A stretch of DNA of 64,000 bases. It comes from Methylomicrobium sp. wino1 (GTDB lineage: Bacteria > Pseudomonadota > Gammaproteobacteria > Methylococcales > Methylomonadaceae). A program made the position numbers and the translations under genes. Under the pieces are notes generated by a model. The model was not told the origin of the DNA, did no database searches, and was given only the letters and a program-made list of their open reading frames with translations. The stretch is taken from positions 4,464,001 to 4,528,000 of the forward strand of contig NZ_CP024202.1 in NCBI RefSeq assembly GCF_003932755.1, in the 5' to 3' direction. Below are positions 48,996 to 56,667 of this stretch, piece by piece; the stretch's first letter is position 1, and each line of letters begins with the position of its first letter.

Positions 48996-49541
48996 ATGAA
49001 ATGGTTAATCCTCTTTTCCGCACTCATCTTACCCGGATGTTCCAGCCTTCCCGTAGCGATACAAAACGCGCCGGTTCCGGACATCAAATATACCGAAACC
49101 ATCGATCGAATCGACACCTATAAAAATTACCGAGTTCGCTGGGGCGGCACAATTATCCAAGTCGACAACGAGGAAAACCTTAGCCGACTACAGATTCTTC
49201 ATTACCCATTAGACAGATTCGGAAGACCGCAAACCGACCAAGAAACCTCAGGCCGATTCATCCTGGAAACTCCTGAATTTTACGACCCGGCCGTTTACCG
49301 TAAAAATACCCAAATTACAGCCGCCGGCACATTGAAAGGCAACGACATGCTTAAAATCGGCAACAAATCGCTGACCGTACCCGTCGTCGAAATCCAAACG
49401 GTTCATCGTTGGCCCGAACGCACGCAAAGCGATTGCCGCTGCGATTTCGGCGCCGGCTTCGGTTACGGACCTTATCCCTGGGGCTTTTATCCTTACGGAT
49501 ACTACCGTTACCGACCTCGTTTTTATTATCCGTGGTATTAA
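48996..49541 (+). CDS. slp: Slp-family outer membrane lipoprotein
   Basis: 181 residues. Lipoprotein signal MKWLILFSALILPGC with the acylated Cys at 15, then SSLPVAIQNAPVPDIKYTE and the family core VRWGGTIIQVDNEENLSRLQ and SGRFILETPEFYDPAVY. The C-terminus is Tyr/Phe/Pro-rich (GFYPYGYYRYRPRFYYPWY), a low-complexity tail not in E. coli Slp. Slp proteins are induced in stationary phase or acid stress in E. coli. It converges on the MFS gene with six bases between stops. Confidence 0.85.
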   Translation: MKWLILFSALILPGCSSLPVAIQNAPVPDIKYTETIDRIDTYKNYRVRWGGTIIQVDNEENLSRLQILHYPLDRFGRPQTDQETSGRFILETPEFYDPAVYRKNTQITAAGTLKGNDMLKIGNKSLTVPVVEIQTVHRWPERTQSDCRCDFGAGFGYGPYPWGFYPYGYYRYRPRFYYPWY

Positions 49542-49547
49542 TTTCAA

Positions 49548-50885
49548 TTATAAAATACACTCGCGGTCCGCCTTCTCGGCAGCCGCACGCCCGTTTGCCT
49601 CACTCACTTGTCGACTGAAATACAAAGCCGCGCCAAACAGTAAGATACAAAACAAAATCGCGCTTTTCAGCCCGACCAAAATCTGCAACAAACCCATTGC
49701 CATCAAACCGAACATGCCGGCCAACTTCATCGATAAACCCCAAAAGCCGAAATACTCGGCGGAACGCGACAAAGGCGAGAACAAGCCGACCAGAGTTCGA
49801 GTCGACGACTGGCAAGACCCCAGACTCAACCCCGCAACACTACCGACAAATAAAAACACGTATTGCGCTTGCCAAGCGATATTGAACTGAGATTGCATCA
49901 TTTCAGTAAACACAGGGGTCAAATAAATCATCGCGATTGCCGACACCCACAATATCAAAGTCAGTCGATAAGTAAACAACGCACCCAACTTATCTTGTAT
50001 GAAACCAAAAGCCACCGCCCCTAAGGCTGCGGTAATCTGCACAATAATGAACATCCAAGTTCTGACCTCCTCGTCCCAACCAATAATTTGCGCACCATAG
50101 ATGAATGCATACGTAATGATGATATATATACCGCTCATCGCGAAAAAAATCGACACCAACATTACCGCTAGGTCGCGGTGATCCTTGATATGTTCAACCG
50201 TATTTCGCACACGGCCGATACCGATACGAAAATATCCTGTTCCAGGCGGCAACGGACAAGGCACGCCACGCTCCTTGACCCATAAAAAAGTCGGAATCGC
50301 CGCGACTAAGAAAAATGCCGCCGCCCAGGGGCCCACCCAACGAATACTTTCAAAATTTTCGGCGCTAACTTCACCCAGCACGAGCAATACAAATATCGCT
50401 GAAACCATCCCGCCGACATAACCGAGCGCCCAACCGAAACCGGAAATTTTGCCTAAATCGTCCGGCGGGCCGAGATCGGGTAAAAATGCCGCAATAAATG
50501 CTTCGCCGATCGAATAGGCAAAATTAGAAATAATCAATAATAATACGCCCAGCCACGCCAACCCCGGTTCGACAAAATAAAGCGCTGCCGTACTGAACAC
50601 AGTCAATAAGTAACTGCCGAATAAAAAACGTTTCTTATTGGCTGTGTAATCCATAACCGCACCTGCTATGGGAGAAAAAATCACGACACCCAAATATCCG
50701 ATCGCTAACGACAAGCTCCAAAGCAGATTGCCGAGCCGGTAATCGGGGGCATCGCCGACGATCACTCGCGTAAATAAATCGCCGAAGACGACCGTTACAA
50801 TGAGCAAGGTATACGCCTGGTTTGCAAAATCGAACATTGCCCAACCGAATATTTCTTTATTCGACGCTCTAACACGTGGATTCAT
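49548..50885 (-). CDS. UMF1-family (Atg22-like) MFS transporter
   Basis: About 445 residues from ATG 50883-50885 (AGGAATAAGGCA upstream); a longer frame of 22 more codons has no family support. Twelve membrane helices, opening with the UMF1 hallmark EIFGWAMFDFANQAYTLLIVT; GLSLGSCQSSTRTLVGLFSP is the conserved Q-x-x-S-R-T/S segment. Atg22 in yeast exports amino acids from the vacuole; bacterial substrates are unknown. Confidence 0.82.
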   Translation of the reverse strand: MNPRVRASNKEIFGWAMFDFANQAYTLLIVTVVFGDLFTRVIVGDAPDYRLGNLLWSLSLAIGYLGVVIFSPIAGAVMDYTANKKRFLFGSYLLTVFSTAALYFVEPGLAWLGVLLLIISNFAYSIGEAFIAAFLPDLGPPDDLGKISGFGWALGYVGGMVSAIFVLLVLGEVSAENFESIRWVGPWAAAFFLVAAIPTFLWVKERGVPCPLPPGTGYFRIGIGRVRNTVEHIKDHRDLAVMLVSIFFAMSGIYIIITYAFIYGAQIIGWDEEVRTWMFIIVQITAALGAVAFGFIQDKLGALFTYRLTLILWVSAIAMIYLTPVFTEMMQSQFNIAWQAQYVFLFVGSVAGLSLGSCQSSTRTLVGLFSPLSRSAEYFGFWGLSMKLAGMFGLMAMGLLQILVGLKSAILFCILLFGAALYFSRQVSEANGRAAAEKADRECIL

Positions 50886-51103
50886 TGCCTTATTCCTGAC
50901 TTGAATTGACTGACTTTGAGAAATTCTGAGTGATTCCCGTAAAACCAACATTATAGACTCGGAAAATAAAATGATTTGTAAGTATTAAGCACCTTCGCTA
51001 TATCTCAAACTCCGTAGACGGTAAAAGTATTGGTGTATACTTTCACGGTCTCTCCGGCTAGAGAAACCCTGAACGCTCTTGCAGTAATTATTCACATCTC
51101 CCC

Positions 51104-51133
51104 TATCGTTCCCACGCTCCAGCGTGGGAACGA
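51104..51133. repeat. Perfect 14-bp-arm palindrome (REP-like)
   Basis: ATCGTTCCCACGCT / AGCGTGGGAACGAT with a 2-bp loop. The GTTCCCACG core recurs as arms at 55.46, 55.58 and 55.80 kb. The rest of the 403-bp gap 50886-51288 has no supported gene. Confidence 0.75.
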
Positions 51134-51288
51134 TAATTGCCGGAGGACTGAAAAGTTACCTCTTGCATGCCGGTTTCGAGAAGCTAGTCAACAAAACCTT
51201 TTTCGACAATGGTGGTCGAAACAAAATACTCACTCCAAAAAATCTTACTTTGCGAGTCCGAAACCGTAACAACATATTCGGGTAAATA

Positions 51289-51954
51289 ATGATGAATAAA
51301 ATTCGAATTAGCCAAACAGTTCCACTTTTGCCAGTATCCGATTGGGTACAGGGAAACCCTATTGATTTAACACAGCAACACGGGCGAGTCGTACTTATCG
51401 AAGTCTTTCAACTCAATTGTCCCGGCTGCTTCCTTTATGGCTTGCCCCAGGCAATAGAAATGCATCGAAAATACTCCGATAAGGGCCTGACGGTCATCGG
51501 CATATCAACGGCTTTCGAAGATTTCGATAGAAACACGCTGTACAACTTAAAGCTTTTGGTTGATCAACAACAGGTCATCGGGCATACCTATCGTGTATTG
51601 GCCGAACATGATTTGCTGGATGACGGCAAGCTTTCCTATCGGATCCCATTTCCATTAGCCATGGACCGCTTGATCGAACGCAGGGCAAACTTCACCGACG
51701 AAGAAATTACCGAGTTCATAAATTCGCGTATTCCCGATTTCGAGCAACAAAGCGATCTGCAACGCGAGCAAATCCGGCAAAATGTAGCCTTTTACCTTGA
51801 AGGCCTTAAATACCGTGCCGAAACCTTCGAGCTTTTCGATCTACAAGGCACACCGTCCAGCATCCTGATCGACAAAGAAGGCAGGTTGGCCGAATGCTTG
51901 TTCGGACATGATCCTGAACTGGAATTTAGAATTCAAAAGCTGCTTGAAGCATAA
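51289..51954 (+). CDS. Thioredoxin-fold protein (TlpA/AhpC-TSA-like) without signal peptide
   Basis: 221 residues. CPGCFLYGLPQAIEMHRKYS holds a CPGC redox pair at about residues 45-48, followed by GLTVIGISTAFEDFDRNTL; the cis-Pro loop is LQGTPSSILIDKEG near the C-terminus. Between them is a large helical insert (about 85-185) with many acidic residues. No signal is present, so it is probably cytoplasmic. It may reduce peroxides or protein disulfides; the partner is unknown. Confidence 0.75.
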   Translation: MMNKIRISQTVPLLPVSDWVQGNPIDLTQQHGRVVLIEVFQLNCPGCFLYGLPQAIEMHRKYSDKGLTVIGISTAFEDFDRNTLYNLKLLVDQQQVIGHTYRVLAEHDLLDDGKLSYRIPFPLAMDRLIERRANFTDEEITEFINSRIPDFEQQSDLQREQIRQNVAFYLEGLKYRAETFELFDLQGTPSSILIDKEGRLAECLFGHDPELEFRIQKLLEA

Positions 51955-52110
51955 ATACAGTAATGATGTTTTTTGCCATTCGGTTGGCAAAGAATTACCT
52001 GATTAGCAAGTTTCTTCAGCTAAAGCCCAAAGATCAGCATATCCCTAGCAGGACGGGGTTCGTAAGCCATGCGCGTCAAACTAAAAACAGCCAACCCGCA
52101 TCACGCTCTT

Positions 52111-52264
52111 TCCCAAGCTCCGGGTTGGGAAACACGCCGCGGAAGCTCCAGCTTCCAGTGACCGAAACAACCGCAATGAACTCCGACTCGCTTGTTCAAT
52201 TTTCCTTGATCGTCGGGAAGCTAGAGCTTCCTGAACAGCTTACCCAAGCTGGAGCTTGGGTAAC
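52111..52264. repeat. Cluster of short REP-like hairpins
   Basis: TCCCAAGCTCCGGGTTGGGA (52111-), GGAAGCTCCAGCTTCC (52141-), GGAAGCTAGAGCTTCC (52216-) and TACCCAAGCTGGAGCTTGGGTA (52242-52263) are each self-complementary and share the AAGCT-NN-AGCTT centre with the pair at 55.39-55.44 kb. Confidence 0.7.
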
Positions 52265-52271
52265 AGCATAA

Positions 52272-52412
52272 TTTTCGTCCCGAATTGATATAGCGCCTTC
52301 CGCCGCAGTGCCATTACCGGCCGGTATTAGCTTATTTTTCTCTGGCATTCTTTTATTGACGAGTTTGCGAAAACGAAACAACCTTGACGCGGATCAAACC
52401 AACAGTTTTTAG
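52272..52412 (+). pseudogene. Remnant of a VPLPA-CTERM (PEP-CTERM-like) protein gene
   Basis: An open segment without start reads IAPSAAVPLPAGISLFFSGI, then LLLTSLRKRNN and stops at TAG 52410-52412. VPLPA, one hydrophobic helix and a basic cluster are the C-terminal sorting signal of exosortase-processed proteins. The frame is closed upstream by TAA at 52269-52271, in a REP-like hairpin cluster, so the gene body is missing. A terminator follows 12 nt later, as expected for a former gene end. Confidence 0.6.
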
Positions 52413-52424
52413 GATAAACGAAAT

Positions 52425-52464
52425 GCCGTTCAGTCACCTGCCGAACGGCCTTAAGATTTTTTTT
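52425..52464 (+). terminator. Rho-independent terminator after the VPLPA-CTERM remnant
   Basis: Stem GCCGTTC (52425-52431) / GAACGGC (52443-52449), then CTTAAGATTTTTTTT. Good stem and T-run on the plus strand. Confidence 0.7.
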
Positions 52465-52562
52465 AAATTTTGTTCGCATACCCGTATATAAAAAACCGGG
52501 CACTAAAATTCCCTCCCAATCTTCCAGCCGGCTATTGTTGTTAATTGAGACAGGCTCCGATC

Positions 52563-52630
52563 ATCGCGACGAAGGCGTCGCTCCCACAAGGGGTTTCCAA
52601 GCGCTGTGGGAGCGACGCCTTCGTCGCGAT
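52563..52630. repeat. Perfect 26-bp-arm hairpin (REP-like)
   Basis: ATCGCGACGAAGGCGTCGCT plus CCCACA (52563-52588) is exactly mirrored at 52605-52630, with a 16-bp loop. It contains inner ATCGCGACGAAGGCGTCGCT symmetry too. It is isolated from genes (51955-52871 is gene-free apart from the remnant). Confidence 0.8.
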
Positions 52631-52685
52631 TTCGAAGTCCGGAAGGGAACGGGTAAGACGAAAAGATATCGAAGCCGCGCAGCTT

Positions 52686-52852
52686 AAATATACCCTTCGC
52701 ACTTCAAATTTGGGCAGGGATTAAGGAGGCTCCGGGGTGCTCGACAAAGGCTTTGCCATCATGGATGCTGGCATAGCGCCTACATGGACGTATTCACGGC
52801 GTCCTTTGACGGGCACCTCGGCGCCGAATATTGATCTGCGCTGGGTATAAAA
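52686..52852. repeat. Dispersed inverted-repeat element, class B copy
   Basis: Left end AAATATACCCTTCGCACTTC, right end GATCTGCGCTGGGTATAAAA, inverted relative to each other and to the 20.3-kb copy. The core has CGTATTCACGGCGTCCTTTG. It ends 20 nt from the stop of the TPR lipoprotein gene. Confidence 0.75.
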
Positions 52853-52871
52853 CTACACAACCGATAAAAAT

Positions 52872-55268
52872 TTAAACATCCTCAAGCACCTTCAAGGTCT
52901 CCTTGGCTTCCTCGATGCCAATGAATTTATCGTCTTTACCGACGGCCCTTTCAAGATGTTCTTTCGCCCGTTCGCTATCACCCTGTTTGAAATACACCAT
53001 ACCCAACCGGTATTGAGCGATCGCCGATTCGGGCGCGAGCGAAGTGACTTTCAACAACAATTCTTTCGCCTTTTCGTAACTACCTTGCTTGTAGGCCAAC
53101 ACGGCGACCGTATATAACATATCGGGATGCCCCGTTTTCGCCAGCGGCGCGGCCAATTTAGCCGCACGATCCAATGTTGCGCTATCGTCGCCCAGTTCGG
53201 TCATATAACGGACCCAATTATTCAAAGCCACCGCCGAATTCGGTTGCATACGGTAATTTTCCTCCAATAAGGCAAGCGCTTTATCATGAGCTCCGTCGCG
53301 GTGATAAATCGCAACCAAATCACCGGTCAAGGTCGTCGATGCCGTTTTTTCGATTCCTTTTTTCAAAACCTCGACTGCTTTGGTTTTATGGTTTTGATTA
53401 AGATAAATACCGGCCAAATTGCGGTACGGATTTTCCCACTCGGGCTTGATCTCGATTACCTTGTTGAATGCGGCGACCGCCTCGTTCGCTTTGCCGGCTG
53501 CGGCCAACACGCCGCCCATCAGATTGTAAGCGACAAAATGCTCGGGTTGCCGCTTCACGGCTTCTTGAAGCTTGACCAAAGCGCGGTCCGGCTTTTTCGA
53601 TTGCAACTGGATATTGACCAATTGCGTCAACGGCTCGATCGCATCGGGTTGTTTGACCAACGCATCGGCAAAGCGCTCGGCTGCCTTTTCGGAATTACCT
53701 TCGGCTTGGTATGCCAAACCGGCCAGATAGTAACCGGCGGCTTCATCGGGAAACGCTTGCTGCACGGCATCGGAGACTCGGCGTGCTTGTTCCCATTGCC
53801 GTTGGGACAAATAAATCTTGAACAAAGCTTCCAATCCCTTTTTATGATTGGGATCGGCTTGCAACAGCGTGCCGATTTGCTGAACGGCTTTGCCGGGATT
53901 ACCGGTAGTCAGCAACAATTCCGCCAATTCGAGTCTCGCATTCTCGTCGGTCGGCTGCAATTGCACGATTTTTTCAAGATTTTCCAGCGCAGGCACCGTA
54001 TCTTGATTCAAGCGATGGGCGGTGCTCAACAATTTCAATACCGCGACATCGTTCGGGCGATCCGCCAACACCTCGCGCAAGTCTTTTATCGCATCGGTCA
54101 AGCGGTTTTCGGCGAGCGCCAACTCGCCGCGCAAAATCAAGGCATCGCTTTGTTTGGGCTGTTTGTGCAATACGGATTCGAGTAATTCGGCAGCTTGCCT
54201 GTTTCGGCCGGTATTGGCGTAGAGCCTTGCCAAGCGATTTTCGGCATTGATGCCCTGAACACCGGAAGGATCAGCCTCGACTATCTCCAATAACGCCTGC
54301 TCGGCTTTATCGGTCAGATTTTGCGCCAGATACAAATTAACCAAGCCGAACTTCAAAACAAAGTCGTCGGGATATTCTTCCAATAACGGAATCAGTTCGG
54401 CTTCGGCGATTTCCGGCCCCCGCTTTTCGGTCAGGAAATCGAGCAGATTGACGATCGCCTGCCGATTGTCGGGCAAATCGATAACGGCATCGCGCAATAC
54501 GCTTTCAGCCTTGTCGAGTTGATTGTGCTCGATCAAAAACAAAGCCAAACGCTTACGATGCAGCAAGGGTTTCGGTTCGATTTTAATGATGTCTTCGAGA
54601 GTTTTTTCGGCCTTGTCGAAAGCTTGAGTCTTGACGTATAGATTGACCAGCATCAAGCGTAACGAAGTATCGTCGGGATTTTGATCTGCATAACCGCGGA
54701 CAAACTCGATCGCTTGATCCAGTTTGCCCGATTTGGCCTTGAGCGATGCAAGCAGCAATACGGCAGGAACATCACCCGGCCTTTTCGCGAGTGCGGCTTC
54801 CGCCTTGACGATCGCGGCATCACTACTATTTTGCGCGGCCAAAATCCCAGCCTGCAAAACCAAGGCATCTGGACTCTCGGCATCGATAGCCAACGCCTGT
54901 TTCATCAATGTCTCGGCCTCTTGGATTTGACCGGCCAACAGATAGATTTGTCCTAGTTTGACGCGAGCCTTCAAATGTTTCGGATCGGCATTGGCGACCT
55001 GCCGGTAAAGGTCTGCGGCTTGTTGTACATTGCCCAACTTTACTGAAATCTCGGCCGATTCGAACAAGGCTTCGACTTGATCCGGTTTAAGTTCGAGCGC
55101 CTGTTCAAAAGCGGCAAGGGCTTGCTCGTAATCGCCCGCTTGAAAAAATTGCTTACCTTGTTCGAGATATTCGTTCATTTTACGTTCGGTGTCGTCGCAG
55201 GCAGTCAAGACTGCGGAAGAAAGGATGATTAAAAGAATGGAACGGTACTTTCGTGTAAAAGACTTCAT
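52872..55268 (-). CDS. TPR-repeat lipoprotein, last gene of the TonB/porin cluster
   Basis: 798 residues from ATG 55266-55268, giving a lipoprotein signal MKSFTRKYRSILLIILSSAV-LTAC (Cys about 25). An earlier ATG adds 22 residues and would mask the signal. The rest is almost wholly tetratricopeptide repeats, about 20, such as GDYEQALAAFEQALELKPDQ and GNVQQAADLYRQVANADPKH. The layout is like large TPR proteins that scaffold exopolysaccharide or exosortase systems. It is separated from the coiled-coil gene by about 650 bp of hairpin repeats, so co-transcription is uncertain. Confidence 0.85.
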   Translation of the reverse strand: MKSFTRKYRSILLIILSSAVLTACDDTERKMNEYLEQGKQFFQAGDYEQALAAFEQALELKPDQVEALFESAEISVKLGNVQQAADLYRQVANADPKHLKARVKLGQIYLLAGQIQEAETLMKQALAIDAESPDALVLQAGILAAQNSSDAAIVKAEAALAKRPGDVPAVLLLASLKAKSGKLDQAIEFVRGYADQNPDDTSLRLMLVNLYVKTQAFDKAEKTLEDIIKIEPKPLLHRKRLALFLIEHNQLDKAESVLRDAVIDLPDNRQAIVNLLDFLTEKRGPEIAEAELIPLLEEYPDDFVLKFGLVNLYLAQNLTDKAEQALLEIVEADPSGVQGINAENRLARLYANTGRNRQAAELLESVLHKQPKQSDALILRGELALAENRLTDAIKDLREVLADRPNDVAVLKLLSTAHRLNQDTVPALENLEKIVQLQPTDENARLELAELLLTTGNPGKAVQQIGTLLQADPNHKKGLEALFKIYLSQRQWEQARRVSDAVQQAFPDEAAGYYLAGLAYQAEGNSEKAAERFADALVKQPDAIEPLTQLVNIQLQSKKPDRALVKLQEAVKRQPEHFVAYNLMGGVLAAAGKANEAVAAFNKVIEIKPEWENPYRNLAGIYLNQNHKTKAVEVLKKGIEKTASTTLTGDLVAIYHRDGAHDKALALLEENYRMQPNSAVALNNWVRYMTELGDDSATLDRAAKLAAPLAKTGHPDMLYTVAVLAYKQGSYEKAKELLLKVTSLAPESAIAQYRLGMVYFKQGDSERAKEHLERAVGKDDKFIGIEEAKETLKVLEDV

Positions 55269-55385
55269 GAATATTTGTTTGGTTCTGAAATTCGGGCTGT
55301 TCTGACGGGTTTGCCGATTGATGTTTCTTCGCATTTTCCAAGAGCGGAAGCGAGCAGGCGAGGCAATAGGTATAAGTTATCGCTC

Positions 55386-55893
55386 CTTCCCAAGCTCTAG
55401 CTTGGGAAGGCAGAGACCGGAAGCTCTAGCTTCCGGAGACCTGTTCGACCGATTGAACTTCGGGTTCCCACGACCCTCCGTGGGAACCCATGCGTTGGCT
55501 GCCGAGGGCAAGATCGGTAGCATTCACAGGCTAGAACGATGGAACGAGGCAACATTAGCTTCTCTTTCACTTTTCTGGTTCCCACGGTCCTCCGTGGGAA
55601 CCCAGACATTGGCTGCCGAAACAAGATCGGTATGCATTCCCACGGAGGACCGTGGGAACGAGGGAAAATGTGGCCTCGATACCAATTATTCTCACCTATA
55701 GCACCCGACTTCGATATCGCGATCAGGGGATCGCTCCCACATGAGAGACCTGGAGAACTCCCCGACAATACGGATTTTGGAAACATGGCCGTAATTTTTT
55801 TCTGGTTCCCACGGTCCTCCGTGGGAACCCAGACATTGGCTGCCGAAACAAGATCGGTATGCATTCCCACGGAGGACCGTGGGAACGAGGGAA
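55386..55893. repeat. Hairpin-repeat cluster with a 96-bp direct duplication
   Basis: Hairpins TCCCAAGCTCTAGCTTGGGA (55388-55407) and CCGGAAGCTCTAGCTTCCGG (55417-55436); GGTTCCCACG/CGTGGGAACC pairs at about 55463-55489. The block 55571-55666 is repeated exactly at 55798-55893, offset 227 bp, each with GTTCCCACGG and CCGTGGGAAC arms. No coding frame is credible. It lies inside the gene cluster between the TPR and coiled-coil genes. Confidence 0.8.
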
Positions 55894-55919
55894 TGTTTAG
55901 ATATCGTTCGATATTTCTT

Positions 55920-56663
55920 TTAACCGCCTTCCTCAATTTCGTCAGGTTCTTGAACTTCTTCAGGTTCTGAATCTTGAGCGGATTCCTGCATTTCATCTAC
56001 GATTTCTGTCTCTTCGTAAACTTCTTCAGGTTCGGTCTTGCGCCTGTATTTTTGCTCGATCAATTTGTCTTCGTATTCCTGAATGATATTTTCGAGTTCG
56101 ACGCTTTTGAATTGAAAAACCGGCTCGGCCTGCACCAATCGAGCCCAAAGACTTTGTCCGCTATAATCTTTGAGCATGCCTCGAGTTGCTTGATACATCT
56201 TGATATTTTTATTTTCGCAGGTATCCAGTTCCGAAACGGTAAACTCTTGTAGTTTTTGCAGCTCGGCATGCTCCAGGCTCAATTGGTTTTTGGCCTGATT
56301 CAAAACCTTATATTTTTCGACAACCTCTACCAATTTCTCATGGGTTTGATCGAGCCGACCGCGAACCGCTTCATTGGTACTTTTTTGCGTGTCCAGCTCG
56401 CCGCTCAGCTTTTCTTCGCGAGAAACCGCCGCTTCATGCTGTTCTTTCAGCGTTTCGATTTCCGCGGCCAGCGTTTCATTTTCGGATTTCAACGCATCGC
56501 GTTCGGCGGTCATTTCTCTGACCATCGCCTGCAGCTTGTTGATGACACGCGCGCTGCCGCCGTCCTCTCGGCGTGCCGCCTGTGCATGAACTTCGCTAAC
56601 CGTCATTGAAGTTATGGTAAGCGCCAGTGCGATCGATTTAATTATGTCGGCCTTGTTTAACAT
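55920..56663 (-). CDS. Periplasmic coiled-coil protein of unknown function
   Basis: 247 residues from ATG 56661-56663 (MLNKADIIKSIALALTITSM), giving a signal peptide cut after VHAQA. Residues about 40-160 are heptad-rich coiled coil (AMVREMTAERDALKSENETL, ...). Then a small region with single Cys (SELDTCENKNIKMYQATRGM) and KDYSGQSLWARLVQAEPVFQ, followed by an acidic Glu-rich tail. The start is 4 nt after the porin stop, so the two are coupled. It may bridge porin and TonB in the periplasm (inference). Confidence 0.7.
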   Translation of the reverse strand: MLNKADIIKSIALALTITSMTVSEVHAQAARREDGGSARVINKLQAMVREMTAERDALKSENETLAAEIETLKEQHEAAVSREEKLSGELDTQKSTNEAVRGRLDQTHEKLVEVVEKYKVLNQAKNQLSLEHAELQKLQEFTVSELDTCENKNIKMYQATRGMLKDYSGQSLWARLVQAEPVFQFKSVELENIIQEYEDKLIEQKYRRKTEPEEVYEETEIVDEMQESAQDSEPEEVQEPDEIEEGG

Positions 56664-56667
56664 CGGC

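Noticed and set aside
55397-55996. 199-codon minus-strand frame over the hairpin block
   Set aside because: It translates direct and inverted repeats; the apparent protein repeats mirror the DNA repeats.
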